Positions 39,925 to 48,701 are shown, numbered from the stretch's first letter. The stretch: 64,000 nt of DNA from Alphaproteobacteria bacterium (GCA_041396705.1 JAWKYB010000012.1:124001-188000), one strand, 5' to 3'. Notes: a model not told the origin generated them from the sequence alone. Made by a program: numbers and translations.

Positions 39925-41102
39925 GGCCCGTTCCGCCCTCCGGTGCGGCGGCGAAGGCGGCCCGGGTCTGCGCGCCGACGATCTGGCGCTGGACCTCCGA
40001 GGCGCCCTCGTAGATGCGCAGCGCCCTGACCTCGCGATACAGCCGCTCGACGATCGAGCCTAGCACGACGCCGCTGCCGCCGTGCATCTGCACCGCGGCG
40101 TCGACCACGCGCTGCGCCGCCTCGGTGGCAAAGAGCTTGGCCATCGAGGCCTCGCGGGTGTTGCGGCCGTCGACGGTGTCGGCGCGCCAGGCGGCGCGGT
40201 AGACCAGCAGCGCGGCCGCGTCGATGTCCAGCGCCATGTCGGCCAGCGCGGCCTGGGTCACCGGCATCTCGGCCAGGGTGGTGCCGAACATCGGCCGGCG
40301 CTCGCTCCAGGCCAGCGCCCGTCGAGCGCGCGGCGGGCAAAACCAGCGCCGCGGCGCCGACCGACGGGCGGAACCGGTCGAGCACGGTCATCACCGCCTT
40401 GAATCCGCCGCCGCGCGGCCCGACCAGCGCGTCGGCGGGCAGCCGGCAGCCGTCGAACGCCAGCCGGCCGAGCGGGTGCGGGGCGATCACCTGCTGGCGC
40501 TCCGCCACGGTCAGGCCGGGCGCATCGGCCGGCGCCACGAACAGGCTGAGCCCGCGGGTGCCCGGCCCGTCGCTGCGGGCCAGCACGAGATAGTGGTCGG
40601 CGATACCGGCGTTGGAGATCAGCGTCTTCTCGCCGTTCCAGCACCCAGCCGCCGGCGTCCTCGACCGCGGCGGTCGCCACCGCGCCCACGTCCGAGCCCG
40701 ACTGCGGCTCGGTCATCGCCAGCGCGGCGATCGCACGCCCCTCGCGCACCGGCGGCAGGATGCGCGCGCGCTGCGCCGGGTTGCCGAAGGCGGCCAGCGC
40801 CGCGGTGCCCAGCCCCTGGCATCACCAGGGCGAAGTCGGCGAGGCCGTGATGGCAGCGCCAGGGTCTCGCGGGCGAGACAGAGGGCGCGGACGTCGAGCG
40901 GCTTGCCGTCGTCAGGGACCGGGATGCCGAGCCAGCCGGCCTCGCCCAGCGCGGCGACGAGGGCGCGGCAGTCGGCGTCGACCGTCGCCTCGCCATGGCC
41001 GAACCGCGCCAGCCTGGCCGCGCACCAGCTCTCCAGCTTGTCGGCCAGCGCCCGGTGGGCGTCGGTCAGGAACGGCCAGTCGAGAAAGCTGCGGTCGGCC
41101 AT
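39908..41102 (-). pseudogene. Acyl-CoA dehydrogenase, three frame changes
   Basis: A FAD-dependent acyl-CoA dehydrogenase of about 398 residues in three or four frame pieces: MADRSFLDWPFLTDAHRALA start; ALAMTEPQSGSDVGAV (flavin-contact motif); GTRGLSLFVAPADAPG; and the clean C-terminal half VYRAAWRADTVDGRN, VDAAVQMHGGSGVV and YREVRALRIYEGASEVQRQIV. Frame changes fall near 40820, 40640 and 40310. ATG 41102 shares its base with the stop of the enoyl-CoA hydratase gene, so the three-gene run ECH-ACD-ligase is an operon. Confidence 0.82.
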
Positions 41103-41956
41103 CAATCGCCCTCGAACGCCGGCGGGCGCTTGGCGACGAAGGCGTCGTAGGCGCGGCGGAAGTCGTTGGTCTGCATGCAGATCGCCTGGGCCTGCGCCTC
41201 CGCCTCGATGGCGGATTCCAGCCCCATGTCCCATTCGCGGTGCAGCATCCGCTTGGTGATGCCGTGGGCGAAGGTCGGCCCCTCGGCCAGCCGGCGCGCG
41301 GTGTCCTCGGCCGCCGCGCCCAGCCCGGCGGGTTCGACCAGCCGGTTGAAGAAGCCCCAGCGCTCCGCCTCGTCGGCCGGCATGATGCGGCCGGTGTAGA
41401 GCAGCTCGGCCGCCCGGCCCTGGCCGACGATGCGCGGCAGCATCGCGCAGGCGCCCATGTCGCAGCCGGCCAGTCCGACGCGGGTGAACAGGAACGCGAC
41501 CTTCGCCGCCGGCGTGCCGATGCGGATGTCCGAGGCCATGGCGAGGATGGCGCCGGCGCCGACGCAGATGCCGTCGACCGCGGCGACGATCGGCTGCGGG
41601 CAGGCACGCATCGCCAGCACCAGGTCGCCGGTCAGCCGCGTGAAGGCCAGCAGGCCGGTCATGTCCTGGTCGAGCAGGGGGCCGATGATCTCGTGCACGT
41701 CGCCGCCGGAGCAGAAGTTGCCGCCGGCGCCAGCGATCACGACGGTCTTGACGGCGTCGCAGCGCGCCAGGGCGCGGAACAGGTCGCGCAGCTCGGCATA
41801 GGACTGGAAGGTCAGCGGGTTCTTGCGCGCCGGCCGGTCGAGCACGACGGTACCGACCGGGCCGTCGACCCGCCAGCGCACGTGCCGGGCGCGATAGGCC
41901 GCGGCGTCGTCGATGGCGAAGTATGCGGCGGACTCAAAGCGGTGCTCGGACATCAT
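41102..41956 (-). CDS. Enoyl-CoA hydratase/isomerase-family protein
   Basis: A 284-residue crotonase-fold enzyme, intact. Seen: VGTVVLDRPARKNPLTF, the oxyanion-hole segments GNFCSGGDVHEI and VDGICVGAGAILAMASDIRI, and the Glu/Asp-containing GLAGCDMGACAMLPRIVG. Slightly longer than plain enoyl-CoA hydratases because of an N-terminal extension. It heads the operon with the acyl-CoA dehydrogenase and the AMP ligase, suggesting a role in ring or side-chain CoA-thioester breakdown. ATG at 41956 or 41953. Confidence 0.9.
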   Translation of the reverse strand: MMSEHRFESAAYFAIDDAAAYRARHVRWRVDGPVGTVVLDRPARKNPLTFQSYAELRDLFRALARCDAVKTVVIAGAGGNFCSGGDVHEIIGPLLDQDMTGLLAFTRLTGDLVLAMRACPQPIVAAVDGICVGAGAILAMASDIRIGTPAAKVAFLFTRVGLAGCDMGACAMLPRIVGQGRAAELLYTGRIMPADEAERWGFFNRLVEPAGLGAAAEDTARRLAEGPTFAHGITKRMLHREWDMGLESAIEAEAQAQAICMQTNDFRRAYDAFVAKRPPAFEGD

Positions 41957-42146
41957 CGGCCACTATAGGCCGGGAGCGGGGCCCTCTGTCATCAGCAGCA
42001 AGCGCGCCGCGCCACGGTTGCCGATGCGCGGTCTTGTTGACACAGCTCTTGCACGCCGGGCGATAACCTGTTGAAATCAGGGAAAGCGCTGGCCCGGCCC
42101 TTCCATCAGAGACAACGCGCCGCACGGCGGATTCGCTTGAATCGGC

Positions 42147-42172
42147 GGAACGAAACGCCAGCTGGTGATGTT
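42147..42172 (+). promoter_or_regulatory. Candidate EcfG-type (general stress) promoter
   Basis: GGAAC (42147-42151), 17 bases, then TGTT (42169-42172), close to the GGAAC-N16/17-CGTT pattern used by the alphaproteobacterial general stress sigma factor EcfG. It lies about 33 bp before the start of a DUF883 gene, a family often in that regulon. An alternative sigma-70-like TTGACA at 42037 is farther upstream. Confidence 0.5.
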
Positions 42173-42204
42173 AAGGCGGGATCGGTCGCAACGGAGAGGA
42201 CGCG

Positions 42205-42513
42205 ATGGCTAGCACACCGGATTCGGCGAAGGACACCCAGGAGAAGCTGGAGGCCGACATCGCCAAGCTGCGCGAGGAACTTTCCTCGCTGTCCAGGTCG
42301 GTCAAGGAGGTCATCCAGCCGCAGGTCAAGCAGCGGGTGAACCGCGTGCGCGATGCCGCGGTGGACGTGGCGGAGGACATGCAGTCGCGGGCGCGCGAGT
42401 ATGGCGAGGCGGCGGCGGCGTCGGTGCGCGACAGCGTGCGGACGCACCCGATGGCGGCGATGGGCATCGCCTTCGTCGCCGGCGCGCTGGCCGCCATCCT
42501 GCTGCGCCGCTAA
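42205..42513 (+). CDS. DUF883 / ElaB-YqjD-like membrane-anchored protein
   Basis: A 102-residue protein. An amphipathic coiled-coil region (about residues 8-75, rich in Lys/Glu/Val/Ala) is followed by one C-terminal membrane segment (MAAMGIAFVAGALAAILLRR). This is the ElaB/YqjD pattern; E. coli YqjD binds ribosomes at the membrane in stationary phase. GGAGAGG precedes the ATG. An EcfG-like promoter lies upstream. Probably co-transcribed with the next small membrane gene. Confidence 0.88.
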   Translation: MASTPDSAKDTQEKLEADIAKLREELSSLSRSVKEVIQPQVKQRVNRVRDAAVDVAEDMQSRAREYGEAAAASVRDSVRTHPMAAMGIAFVAGALAAILLRR

Positions 42514-42534
42514 GGCCGGAGCGGCGCGGCCGGC

Positions 42535-42870
42535 ATGAAGAACCTGCTCGACAACCTGTTTGCCGGGCTGATCGTGCTGGCGCTGACGCTGGTCGCGATC
42601 GGCTTGCTCAGTGCGGCCGCCGTCGTCGGGTTCGCGGCGCTGGTGGGCACGGGCGGGGCGCTGGCCATCGTCGGCGCGATCCTGATCGTGCTGGCGCTGC
42701 TGGTCGCGCTGGTGATGCGCGGTCGCGGGCGGCCGACCGTGGCGGACCGCCACGGCAACGGCCTCGATGCCGGCGGCATCGCGGCCGGTTTCGTGCTCGG
42801 CCTGTGGGACGGGTTCACGCGGCCGCGGCGCCCGCCGCCGCCCGACGGACAACCGCGCGCCGAGCCGTGA
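42535..42870 (+). CDS. Small two-helix membrane protein, unknown function
   Basis: A 111-residue protein with two hydrophobic segments (about residues 8-35 and 37-60) and a hydrophilic, Pro/Arg-rich tail. It follows the DUF883 gene by 21 bp. The pair resembles the ElaB/YqjD plus YqjE-type arrangement, in which a tail-anchored protein is next to a small two-helix membrane protein, but I cannot show family membership from sequence. Confidence 0.7.
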   Translation: MKNLLDNLFAGLIVLALTLVAIGLLSAAAVVGFAALVGTGGALAIVGAILIVLALLVALVMRGRGRPTVADRHGNGLDAGGIAAGFVLGLWDGFTRPRRPPPPDGQPRAEP

Positions 42871-42892
42871 TCCGGGCGGGCCGTGACGGGCC

Positions 42893-43687
42893 TCAGGTCA
42901 CCGCGCCGCCGGCGATCGGGATCGCGGTGCCGGTGACGCCGGCGGCCTCCGCCTGGCACAGCCAGCGGACCGCGGCCGCGACCTCGGCCGGTCGGATGTA
43001 GCGACCGATCGGCACGTTCGCGATCAGGCCGTCGCGGGCGCGGCTCGCGTTCATGCCCGTCTTCGCCGTGATCGTCGCCACCGCCTGGTCGACCAGCTCG
43101 GTATCGGTATAGCCCGGGCAGACCGCGTTGACGGTGATGCCGTCGCGGGCCAGCTCGGCGGCCAGAGCGCGGGTCAGGCCGACGACGCCGTGCTTGGCGG
43201 CGCAATAGGCCGTGACATAGGGAAAGCCGACCAGCCCCGCCGTCGAGGCGACGTTGACGATGCGCGCACCGTCCTCCGCCCGCCGCAGCAGCGGCAGCAG
43301 CGCCCGGCCGACGCGGTAGACGCTGGTCAGGTTGGTGTCCAGCATCCGCTGCCAGAACCCCTCGTCCAGCTTGTCGAAGGCGATGCTGTCGGCGGCGCCG
43401 GCGTTGTTGACCAGGATCTCGAGCCGCGGACACGCCGTGCCGATGGCGGCCGCCAGCGCATCGATGTCCTGCGGCGCGGTCACGTCGCAGCGGGCATGAC
43501 GCACCGGCACGTCGTGGCGGCGGGCGAGATCGGCGGCCACTGCCGCCAGCACGGTCTCGTTGCGTCCGGTGATCCACAGCGACGCGCCGTCGGCGGCGAG
43601 GGCGTCGGCGATGGCGGCGCCGATTCCGCGGCTGCCGCCGGTGACCAGCGCGGTCTGGCCGGCAAGCGGACGGCGTGTGTCGGCCAC
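42893..43687 (-). CDS. SDR-family NAD(P)-dependent oxidoreductase
   Basis: A 264-residue short-chain dehydrogenase. Cofactor motif TGGSRGIGAAIADAL, NNAGAADSI, catalytic Ser in VNVASTAGLVG, catalytic YCAAK, and AVCPGYTDTEL. The closest pattern is 3-hydroxyacyl/3-oxoacyl-type dehydrogenases. Together with the enoyl-CoA hydratase, acyl-CoA dehydrogenase and CoA ligase nearby it could perform the 3-hydroxyacyl-CoA oxidation step of the same pathway; this is inference from context only. Confidence 0.88.
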   Translation of the reverse strand: MADTRRPLAGQTALVTGGSRGIGAAIADALAADGASLWITGRNETVLAAVAADLARRHDVPVRHARCDVTAPQDIDALAAAIGTACPRLEILVNNAGAADSIAFDKLDEGFWQRMLDTNLTSVYRVGRALLPLLRRAEDGARIVNVASTAGLVGFPYVTAYCAAKHGVVGLTRALAAELARDGITVNAVCPGYTDTELVDQAVATITAKTGMNASRARDGLIANVPIGRYIRPAEVAAAVRWLCQAEAAGVTGTAIPIAGGAVT

Positions 43688-43698
43688 CGCCCGATGCC

Positions 43699-43938
43699 TC
43701 AGGCGAAGGCCTTGAACGTGATCAGCGTGAACGTGTCCTTGACCCCCGGCAGGGTCTGGATCTCCTGGTTGACGAAGTGGCCGATATCGCGATCGTCCTC
43801 AAGGTAGCACTTCATCAACAGGTCGTACTGACCTGAAATAGAATAGACTTCCGACACGCCTTCGACATCGACCGCGGCGTCGGCAACGTCGTAGGACCGG
43901 CCGAGCTCGCTCTTGACCATGATGAAGATCGTCTGCAT
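43699..43938 (-). CDS. Stand-alone Lrp/AsnC ligand-binding (RAM) domain protein
   Basis: A 79-residue protein made only of the RAM effector domain of Lrp/AsnC regulators (ISGQYDLLMKCYLEDDRDIG, LPGVKDTFTLITFKAF), with no helix-turn-helix. Such proteins may bind amino acids or modulate full-length Lrp proteins. It lies 11 bp from the SDR gene and 45 bp from the helicase gene on the same strand. Confidence 0.88.
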   Translation of the reverse strand: MQTIFIMVKSELGRSYDVADAAVDVEGVSEVYSISGQYDLLMKCYLEDDRDIGHFVNQEIQTLPGVKDTFTLITFKAFA

Positions 43939-43983
43939 GGGGCTCCCCTTCGGCGCCGCGGGACCCGTCCGGCCACGCCGCGG

Positions 43984-45552
43984 TCAGGTCGACCCTTTAG
44001 CGTCCTTGCCCAGTTCCGGCAACGGGATAAGCAGGAAGGCGGGCACGTGGTCGCCGAAGCCCTGCAGCGCCTCGGGTTCGTCCTCGCCGCCGCGTGTCCG
44101 GCGCCGCGACTCGCCCTTGGCCGACCGGGGGCCGCCTTCGGACGCCTGACGGTCTTCGCCGCCCCGCCGCGATCGTTGCTCCGCGCCGCGCTGCGGCCGT
44201 TCCTCGGCCCCGCGCTGCGGCCGTTCCTCGCTCCCGCGCCGCGAGCGGCGACCTTCGGCCGGCGCCTCGTCGCGCCTGCGCGGCGCCTGCGACTTCTCTT
44301 CGCGCGGTGCGGCCTCCTTGGCCGCGTCGGCCTTGCCGCGCCGGCGGCGCCGGCTGGCCGGCGCCGGCGCTTCCAGCCCGACATCGGCCAGCGCCTCGCC
44401 GGCAGCGCTCATCGCCGGGATCGTGCGGCCGATCAGCTTCTCGATCGCCTGCACGTGCTTGGCGTCCGCGTCGCCGACGATGGTCAGCGAACGGCCGCTG
44501 CGCCCGGCCCGCCCGGTGCGGCCGATGCGGTGGACATAGTCCTCGGCATTGACCGGGGCGTCGTAGTTGATGACGTGGCTGACCGCGGCGATGTCGAGCC
44601 CGCGGGCGGCGACGTCGCTGGCGACCAGCAGCTGGATCTCGCCGCGCTTGAAGGCGTCCAGCGTCGCCATGCGCGATTCCTGCGCCATGTCGCCGTGCAG
44701 CTCGCCGGCGTTGTAGCCGTGCCGCTTCAGCGAGCGGAAGACGACGCCGACGTCGCGCTTGCGGTTGCAGAACACCAGCCCGTTCTGGATGCTCTCGTTG
44801 TCGATCACGGCACGCAGCGCCGCCCGCTTCTCGCGGTCCCGGCCCTGATAGGGCACCAGGAACTGTTCGATGGTGGTGGCGGTCGAAGACGGCGGATCCA
44901 CCGTGATCTCGCGCGGGTTGACCAGGAAGGAGTCGGCCAGGCGGCGGATCTCCGGCGGCATCGTCGCCGAGAAGAACAGCGTCTGCCGGCTCTTCGGCAG
45001 CTTCGAGACGATGCGCTCGATATCCGGGATGAAGCCCATGTCGAGCATGCGGTCGGCTTCGTCGATCACCAGCAGCTTGACCGCCGTCAGGATGACGCCG
45101 CCGCGCTCGGTGTGGTCCAGCAGCCGGCCCGGCGTCGCGATCAGCACGTCGACCCCGCGGTCCAGCTTCTTTTCCTGCTCGTCGAACGACACGCCGCCGA
45201 TCAGCAGCGCGAAGGACAGCGACTGGTACTTGCCGTACTTGACGAAGTTCTCCGACACCTGCGCCGCCAGCTCGCGCGTCGGCTCCAGGATCAGCGAACG
45301 CGGCATGCGGGCGCGGGCCCGTCCCGAGCTCAGGATGTCGATCATCGGCAAGACGAACGAGGCGGTCTTGCCGGTGCCGGTCTGGGCACAGCCGAGCACG
45401 TCCCGCCCGATCAAGACTTGCGGGATGGCCTGGGCCTGGATCGGTGTTGGAGTCTGATACCCGGAATCGGCAACCGCGTTTACGACCGGCTCGCTCAATC
45501 CCAATGCGGCAAATGCCTCGGCATTCACTGGCGAATCATCAATCAGCGCCAA
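43984..45552 (-). CDS. DEAD-box RNA helicase, RhlE-like
   Basis: A 522-residue ATP-dependent RNA helicase. Q motif TPIQAQAIP, motif I CAQTGTGKT, Ia PTRELAAQ, Ib TPGRLLD, II VIDEADRML, III SATMP, then the C-terminal RecA domain with IV LVFCNRK, V ASDVAARGLDI and VI HRIGRTGRAG. The last 100 or so residues are basic with repeats such as EERPQRGA, typical of RNA-binding tails. The open frame begins with TTG at 45552; a GTG at 45528 is a possible alternative. A strong sigma-70-type promoter lies just upstream. Confidence 0.92.
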   Translation of the reverse strand: MALIDDSPVNAEAFAALGLSEPVVNAVADSGYQTPTPIQAQAIPQVLIGRDVLGCAQTGTGKTASFVLPMIDILSSGRARARMPRSLILEPTRELAAQVSENFVKYGKYQSLSFALLIGGVSFDEQEKKLDRGVDVLIATPGRLLDHTERGGVILTAVKLLVIDEADRMLDMGFIPDIERIVSKLPKSRQTLFFSATMPPEIRRLADSFLVNPREITVDPPSSTATTIEQFLVPYQGRDREKRAALRAVIDNESIQNGLVFCNRKRDVGVVFRSLKRHGYNAGELHGDMAQESRMATLDAFKRGEIQLLVASDVAARGLDIAAVSHVINYDAPVNAEDYVHRIGRTGRAGRSGRSLTIVGDADAKHVQAIEKLIGRTIPAMSAAGEALADVGLEAPAPASRRRRRGKADAAKEAAPREEKSQAPRRRDEAPAEGRRSRRGSEERPQRGAEERPQRGAEQRSRRGGEDRQASEGGPRSAKGESRRRTRGGEDEPEALQGFGDHVPAFLLIPLPELGKDAKGST

Positions 45553-45582
45553 GTTCCTTCATGCTCGGTCGGAGGTCAGCGG

Positions 45583-45610
45583 ACTATAGGAGCAGGACCC
45601 TAACTGTCAA
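45583..45610 (-). promoter_or_regulatory. Sigma-70-type promoter of the DEAD-box helicase gene
   Basis: On the minus strand, TTGACA (45605-45610), 16 bases, TATAGT (45583-45588). Both hexamers are near consensus. The -35 is one half of the perfect 12-bp palindrome TGTCAATTGACA (45605-45616). Transcription would start near 45576, about 25 bases before the TTG start. Confidence 0.7.
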
Positions 45611-45670
45611 TTGACACAGGACAGTCGGGCTATTTTGCCGTCGCCGAGTGTCTCTCGTCTTGCGTTCCGG

Positions 45671-47650
45671 TCAGACGTCCAGGTCTTCGGCCTCGGCGGC
45701 ATGCTGCTGTATGTAGGCGAGGCGCAGCTCCGGTTTCCGGCCCATCAGACTTTCGACCAAGCCCGCCGTGCCGCCATAGGCGGCGGCGCGGGCTCCGTCG
45801 GACAGCGAGACCCTTAGCATGCTGCGGGTCTTCGGGTCCATCGTCGTCTCGCGCAGCTGGCGCGCCGGCATTTCGCCCAGCCCCTTGAACCGGCTGACCT
45901 CGACCTTGCCCTGGCCCTTGAACACCGCGCGCATCAGCTGCTCGCGGTGCGCATCGTCGCGGGCATAGTGCACCTCGCCGCCGCGCGAGAGGCGGTATAG
46001 CGGCGGCATGGCCAGGAAAAGATGGCCGTTGGCAATGAGTTGCGGCATCTCGCGGAAAAAGAACGTCATCAGCAGCGAGGCGATGTGGGCGCCGTCGACG
46101 TCGGCGTCGGTCATGATGACGACGCGCTCGTAGCGCAGGTTCTCGTCGCGATAGTGCTCGCGCCGGCCGCAGCCGAGCGCCTGCAGCAGGTCGGCCAGTT
46201 CCTGGTTCTGCTGCAGCTTTTCCAGGCTGGCGCTGGCGACGTTGAGGATCTTGCCGCGCAACGGCAGCACCGCCTGCGTCTCGCGGTCGCGCGCCTGCTT
46301 GGCCGAGCCGCCGGCGCTGTCGCCCTCAACCAGGAACAGCTCGGTGCCGGCGGCCGCGCCGCTGGCGCAGTCGGCCAGCTTGCCGGGCAGCCTGAGTTTG
46401 CGCGCCGTCGCGGTCTTGCGTTGCAGGTCCTTGGCCTGGCGGCGCGCCATCCGCTCCTCGGCCCGCGCCAGCACATGAGCCAGCAGCGCGCTGCCGGCGG
46501 CCGGGTCCTGCGCCACCCAGTGGTCGAAGTGATCCTTCAGCGCGGCGTCGACCAGCCGGGTCGCGCCCGGCATCGCCAGCCGCTCCTTGGTCTGGCCCTG
46601 GAACTGCGGGTCGACGATGAACAGCGACAGCATGGCGAAGGCGCCGTCGACCACGTCCTCGGCGGTGATCTGGCCGGCCGCCTTCTTGTTGCCGACCAGC
46701 TCGGCGTAGCCGCGCAGGCCGCGCGTCAGCGCGGTGCGCAGGCCCTGTTCATGGCTGCCGCCCTGCGGCGTCGGCACGGTGTTGCAATAGGCGCGCAGGC
46801 CGCCCTCCTGGTCCAGCGGCCAGGCCACCGCCCATTCGACCCGGCCCTGGCCGTCGGCCAGCTCGGCCTTGCCGGCGAAGGGCAGCGGCGTCACCTGCGG
46901 CCGGCCGCCCAGCGTGGCGGCGAGGAAATCGGCCAGGCCGCCGGGGAAGTGCAGCCGCGCCTCGGCCGGCGTCGTGTCGCCGTCGCGCAGCAGCTCCGGC
47001 GCGCACGACCAGCGGATCTCGACGCCGCGGTGCAGATAGGCCTTCGACCGTGCCATCTCGTAGAGCCGCGCCGGCCTCAGCCTGAGGTCGCCGAAGATCT
47101 GCGGGTCGGGCCGGAAGCGGACCAGGGTGCCGCGGCGGTTCGGCATCGGCCCGGCGTCGACCAGCGGGCCGGTCGGCACGCCGCGCGCGAAGCCCTGGCG
47201 CCACAGCCGCTTGTCGCGCGCCACCTCGACCTCCAGCGCCTCGGCCAGCGCGTTCACCACCGAGACGCCGACGCCGTGCAGGCCGCCGGAGGTGGCATAG
47301 GCCTTGCCGGAGAACTTGCCGCCCGAATGCAGGGTGGTCAGCACCACCTCCAGCGCCGACTTCGACGGGAACTTCGGATGCGGATCGACCGGAAAGCCGC
47401 GGCCGTTGTCGCGCACGCCGACCCAGCCGTCGCCGGCGAGCTCGACCGAGATGAAGCTGGCATGGCCCGCGATGACCTCGTCCATCGCGTTGTCCAGCAG
47501 CTCGGACACCAGGTGGTGCAGGGCGCGTTCGTCGGTGCCGCCGATGTACATGCCCGGCCGGCGGCGCACCGGCTCCAGCCCCTCCAGGACCTCGATGTCC
47601 TTGGCGCTGTAGCTGTCGGGCGTGGCCGCGGCGGTGAACAGGTCGCTCAT
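45671..47650 (-). CDS. parE: DNA topoisomerase IV subunit B
   Basis: A 659-residue GHKL ATPase subunit that decatenates daughter chromosomes with ParC. Seen: LEPVRRRPGMYIGGTDERALHH, ATP-binding ELLDNAMDE and DNGRGFPVD, the loop TSGGLHGVGVSVVNAL, the Toprim motif VEGDSAGGSAKQARDRETQAVLPLRGKILNV (part of it), and the C-terminal RFKGLGEM. The second residue of the TSGG loop and the overall length favour ParE over GyrB. It precedes the helicase gene on the same strand by 118 bp. Confidence 0.95.
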   Translation of the reverse strand: MSDLFTAAATPDSYSAKDIEVLEGLEPVRRRPGMYIGGTDERALHHLVSELLDNAMDEVIAGHASFISVELAGDGWVGVRDNGRGFPVDPHPKFPSKSALEVVLTTLHSGGKFSGKAYATSGGLHGVGVSVVNALAEALEVEVARDKRLWRQGFARGVPTGPLVDAGPMPNRRGTLVRFRPDPQIFGDLRLRPARLYEMARSKAYLHRGVEIRWSCAPELLRDGDTTPAEARLHFPGGLADFLAATLGGRPQVTPLPFAGKAELADGQGRVEWAVAWPLDQEGGLRAYCNTVPTPQGGSHEQGLRTALTRGLRGYAELVGNKKAAGQITAEDVVDGAFAMLSLFIVDPQFQGQTKERLAMPGATRLVDAALKDHFDHWVAQDPAAGSALLAHVLARAEERMARRQAKDLQRKTATARKLRLPGKLADCASGAAAGTELFLVEGDSAGGSAKQARDRETQAVLPLRGKILNVASASLEKLQQNQELADLLQALGCGRREHYRDENLRYERVVIMTDADVDGAHIASLLMTFFFREMPQLIANGHLFLAMPPLYRLSRGGEVHYARDDAHREQLMRAVFKGQGKVEVSRFKGLGEMPARQLRETTMDPKTRSMLRVSLSDGARAAAYGGTAGLVESLMGRKPELRLAYIQQHAAEAEDLDV

Positions 47651-47822
47651 GGCGGCGGACTATAGGGATGCGACTCCGCGCGATTCAAGGCAATCCGCCG
47701 CGCGCCGCCCCGCCGCCGCGCCATCCGGGCCGGGACAAGCCGGCGCGCCGACGCTATGAGCGGGGCGGACCCGCATCCGGCGCCGAGCCGATTCGGCGCG
47801 CAGAAACGGAGAACTCGCCGCG

Positions 47823-48236
47823 ATGGACGACACCGGACCTGAGGCCGCCGACGGCGCCGCGCCGCGCGGCACCCTTGCCACCCAGACCATCGCCATGCCG
47901 GCCGACACCAACCCGTCCGGCGACATCTTCGGCGGCTGGCTGCTGTCACAGATGGACCTGGCCGGCGCCGTGGTGGCCTGGGAGCGGGCGCGGGGCCGGG
48001 TGGCGACCGTAGCGATCGATTCGATGACCTTCCACCGCCCGGTCTTTGTCGGCGACGTGGTCAGCTGCCATGCCGAGATCGTGCGGATCGGCCGGACCTC
48101 GATGGCGATCCGGGTCGAGGCCTGGTCGCACCATCGCGGCCACGGCGAGCGCCACCGCGTGACCCAGGGCGTGTTCACCTATGTCGCCATCGGCGAGGAC
48201 CGCAAGCCGCGGCCGATCGACGACGCTGCCGGCTGA
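47823..48236 (+). CDS. Acyl-CoA thioesterase, hotdog fold, YciA-like
   Basis: A 137-residue hotdog thioesterase. The active-site region MPADTNPSGDIFGGWLLSQMDLAGA holds the Asn/Asp pair of the YciA/BACH family, followed by SMTFHRPVFVGDVVSCHAEI and FTYVAIGEDRKPRPI. It hydrolyses acyl-CoA in this family; substrate range is not predictable. It is divergent from parE with 172 bp between them. Confidence 0.9.
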   Translation: MDDTGPEAADGAAPRGTLATQTIAMPADTNPSGDIFGGWLLSQMDLAGAVVAWERARGRVATVAIDSMTFHRPVFVGDVVSCHAEIVRIGRTSMAIRVEAWSHHRGHGERHRVTQGVFTYVAIGEDRKPRPIDDAAG

Positions 48237-48326
48237 GCCGCTCACGCCGTCTCACCCAACGGTGACTGGCCTCGCCGGCCGCTGCCGCTACCCTGAGGCG
48301 GTTGCGGCAGCGCGGGAGACGAGGCG

Positions 48327-48701
48327 ATGCGAAGCAGGCTGGGCAGGGCGGCGATGGCGACGGGCCTGGCGCTGGCGGCGGGAGCGGCCGGTGCCGGCGA
48401 GGCCGACGTGGTCGACGTGGCGGTGACGCGTTCCGCCGACGGCAGCTACCGGTTCGATGTCACGGTCGCCCACGCCGACGCGGGCTGGGATCACTATGCC
48501 GACCGCTGGGACGTGGTCGGCCCGGACGGCGCGGTGCTGGGCGAGCGCGTGCTGCTGCACCCGCACGAGACCGAGCAGCCGTTCACGCGGTCGCTGTCGG
48601 GCGTCGTCGTCCCGGACGGGGTGGACGCGGTGACCGTGCGCGCACACGACAGCGTGCACGGACTGGGCGGCGCCGAGATGACGGTGGCGATCCCGCGTTA
48701 G
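48327..48701 (+). CDS. Small secreted protein of unknown function
   Basis: A 124-residue protein with a signal peptide (MRSRLGRAAMATGLALAAGAAGAGEA) and a compact beta-rich body (DGSYRFDVTVAHADAGWDHYADRWDVVGPDG, then VLLHPHETEQPFTRSLSG and AHDSVHGLGG). Similar short periplasmic proteins with the conserved HPH-DEQPFTRS pattern occur in many Proteobacteria; no function is known to me. His and Asp residues in the pattern could bind metal, but this is inference. Confidence 0.75.
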   Translation: MRSRLGRAAMATGLALAAGAAGAGEADVVDVAVTRSADGSYRFDVTVAHADAGWDHYADRWDVVGPDGAVLGERVLLHPHETEQPFTRSLSGVVVPDGVDAVTVRAHDSVHGLGGAEMTVAIPR

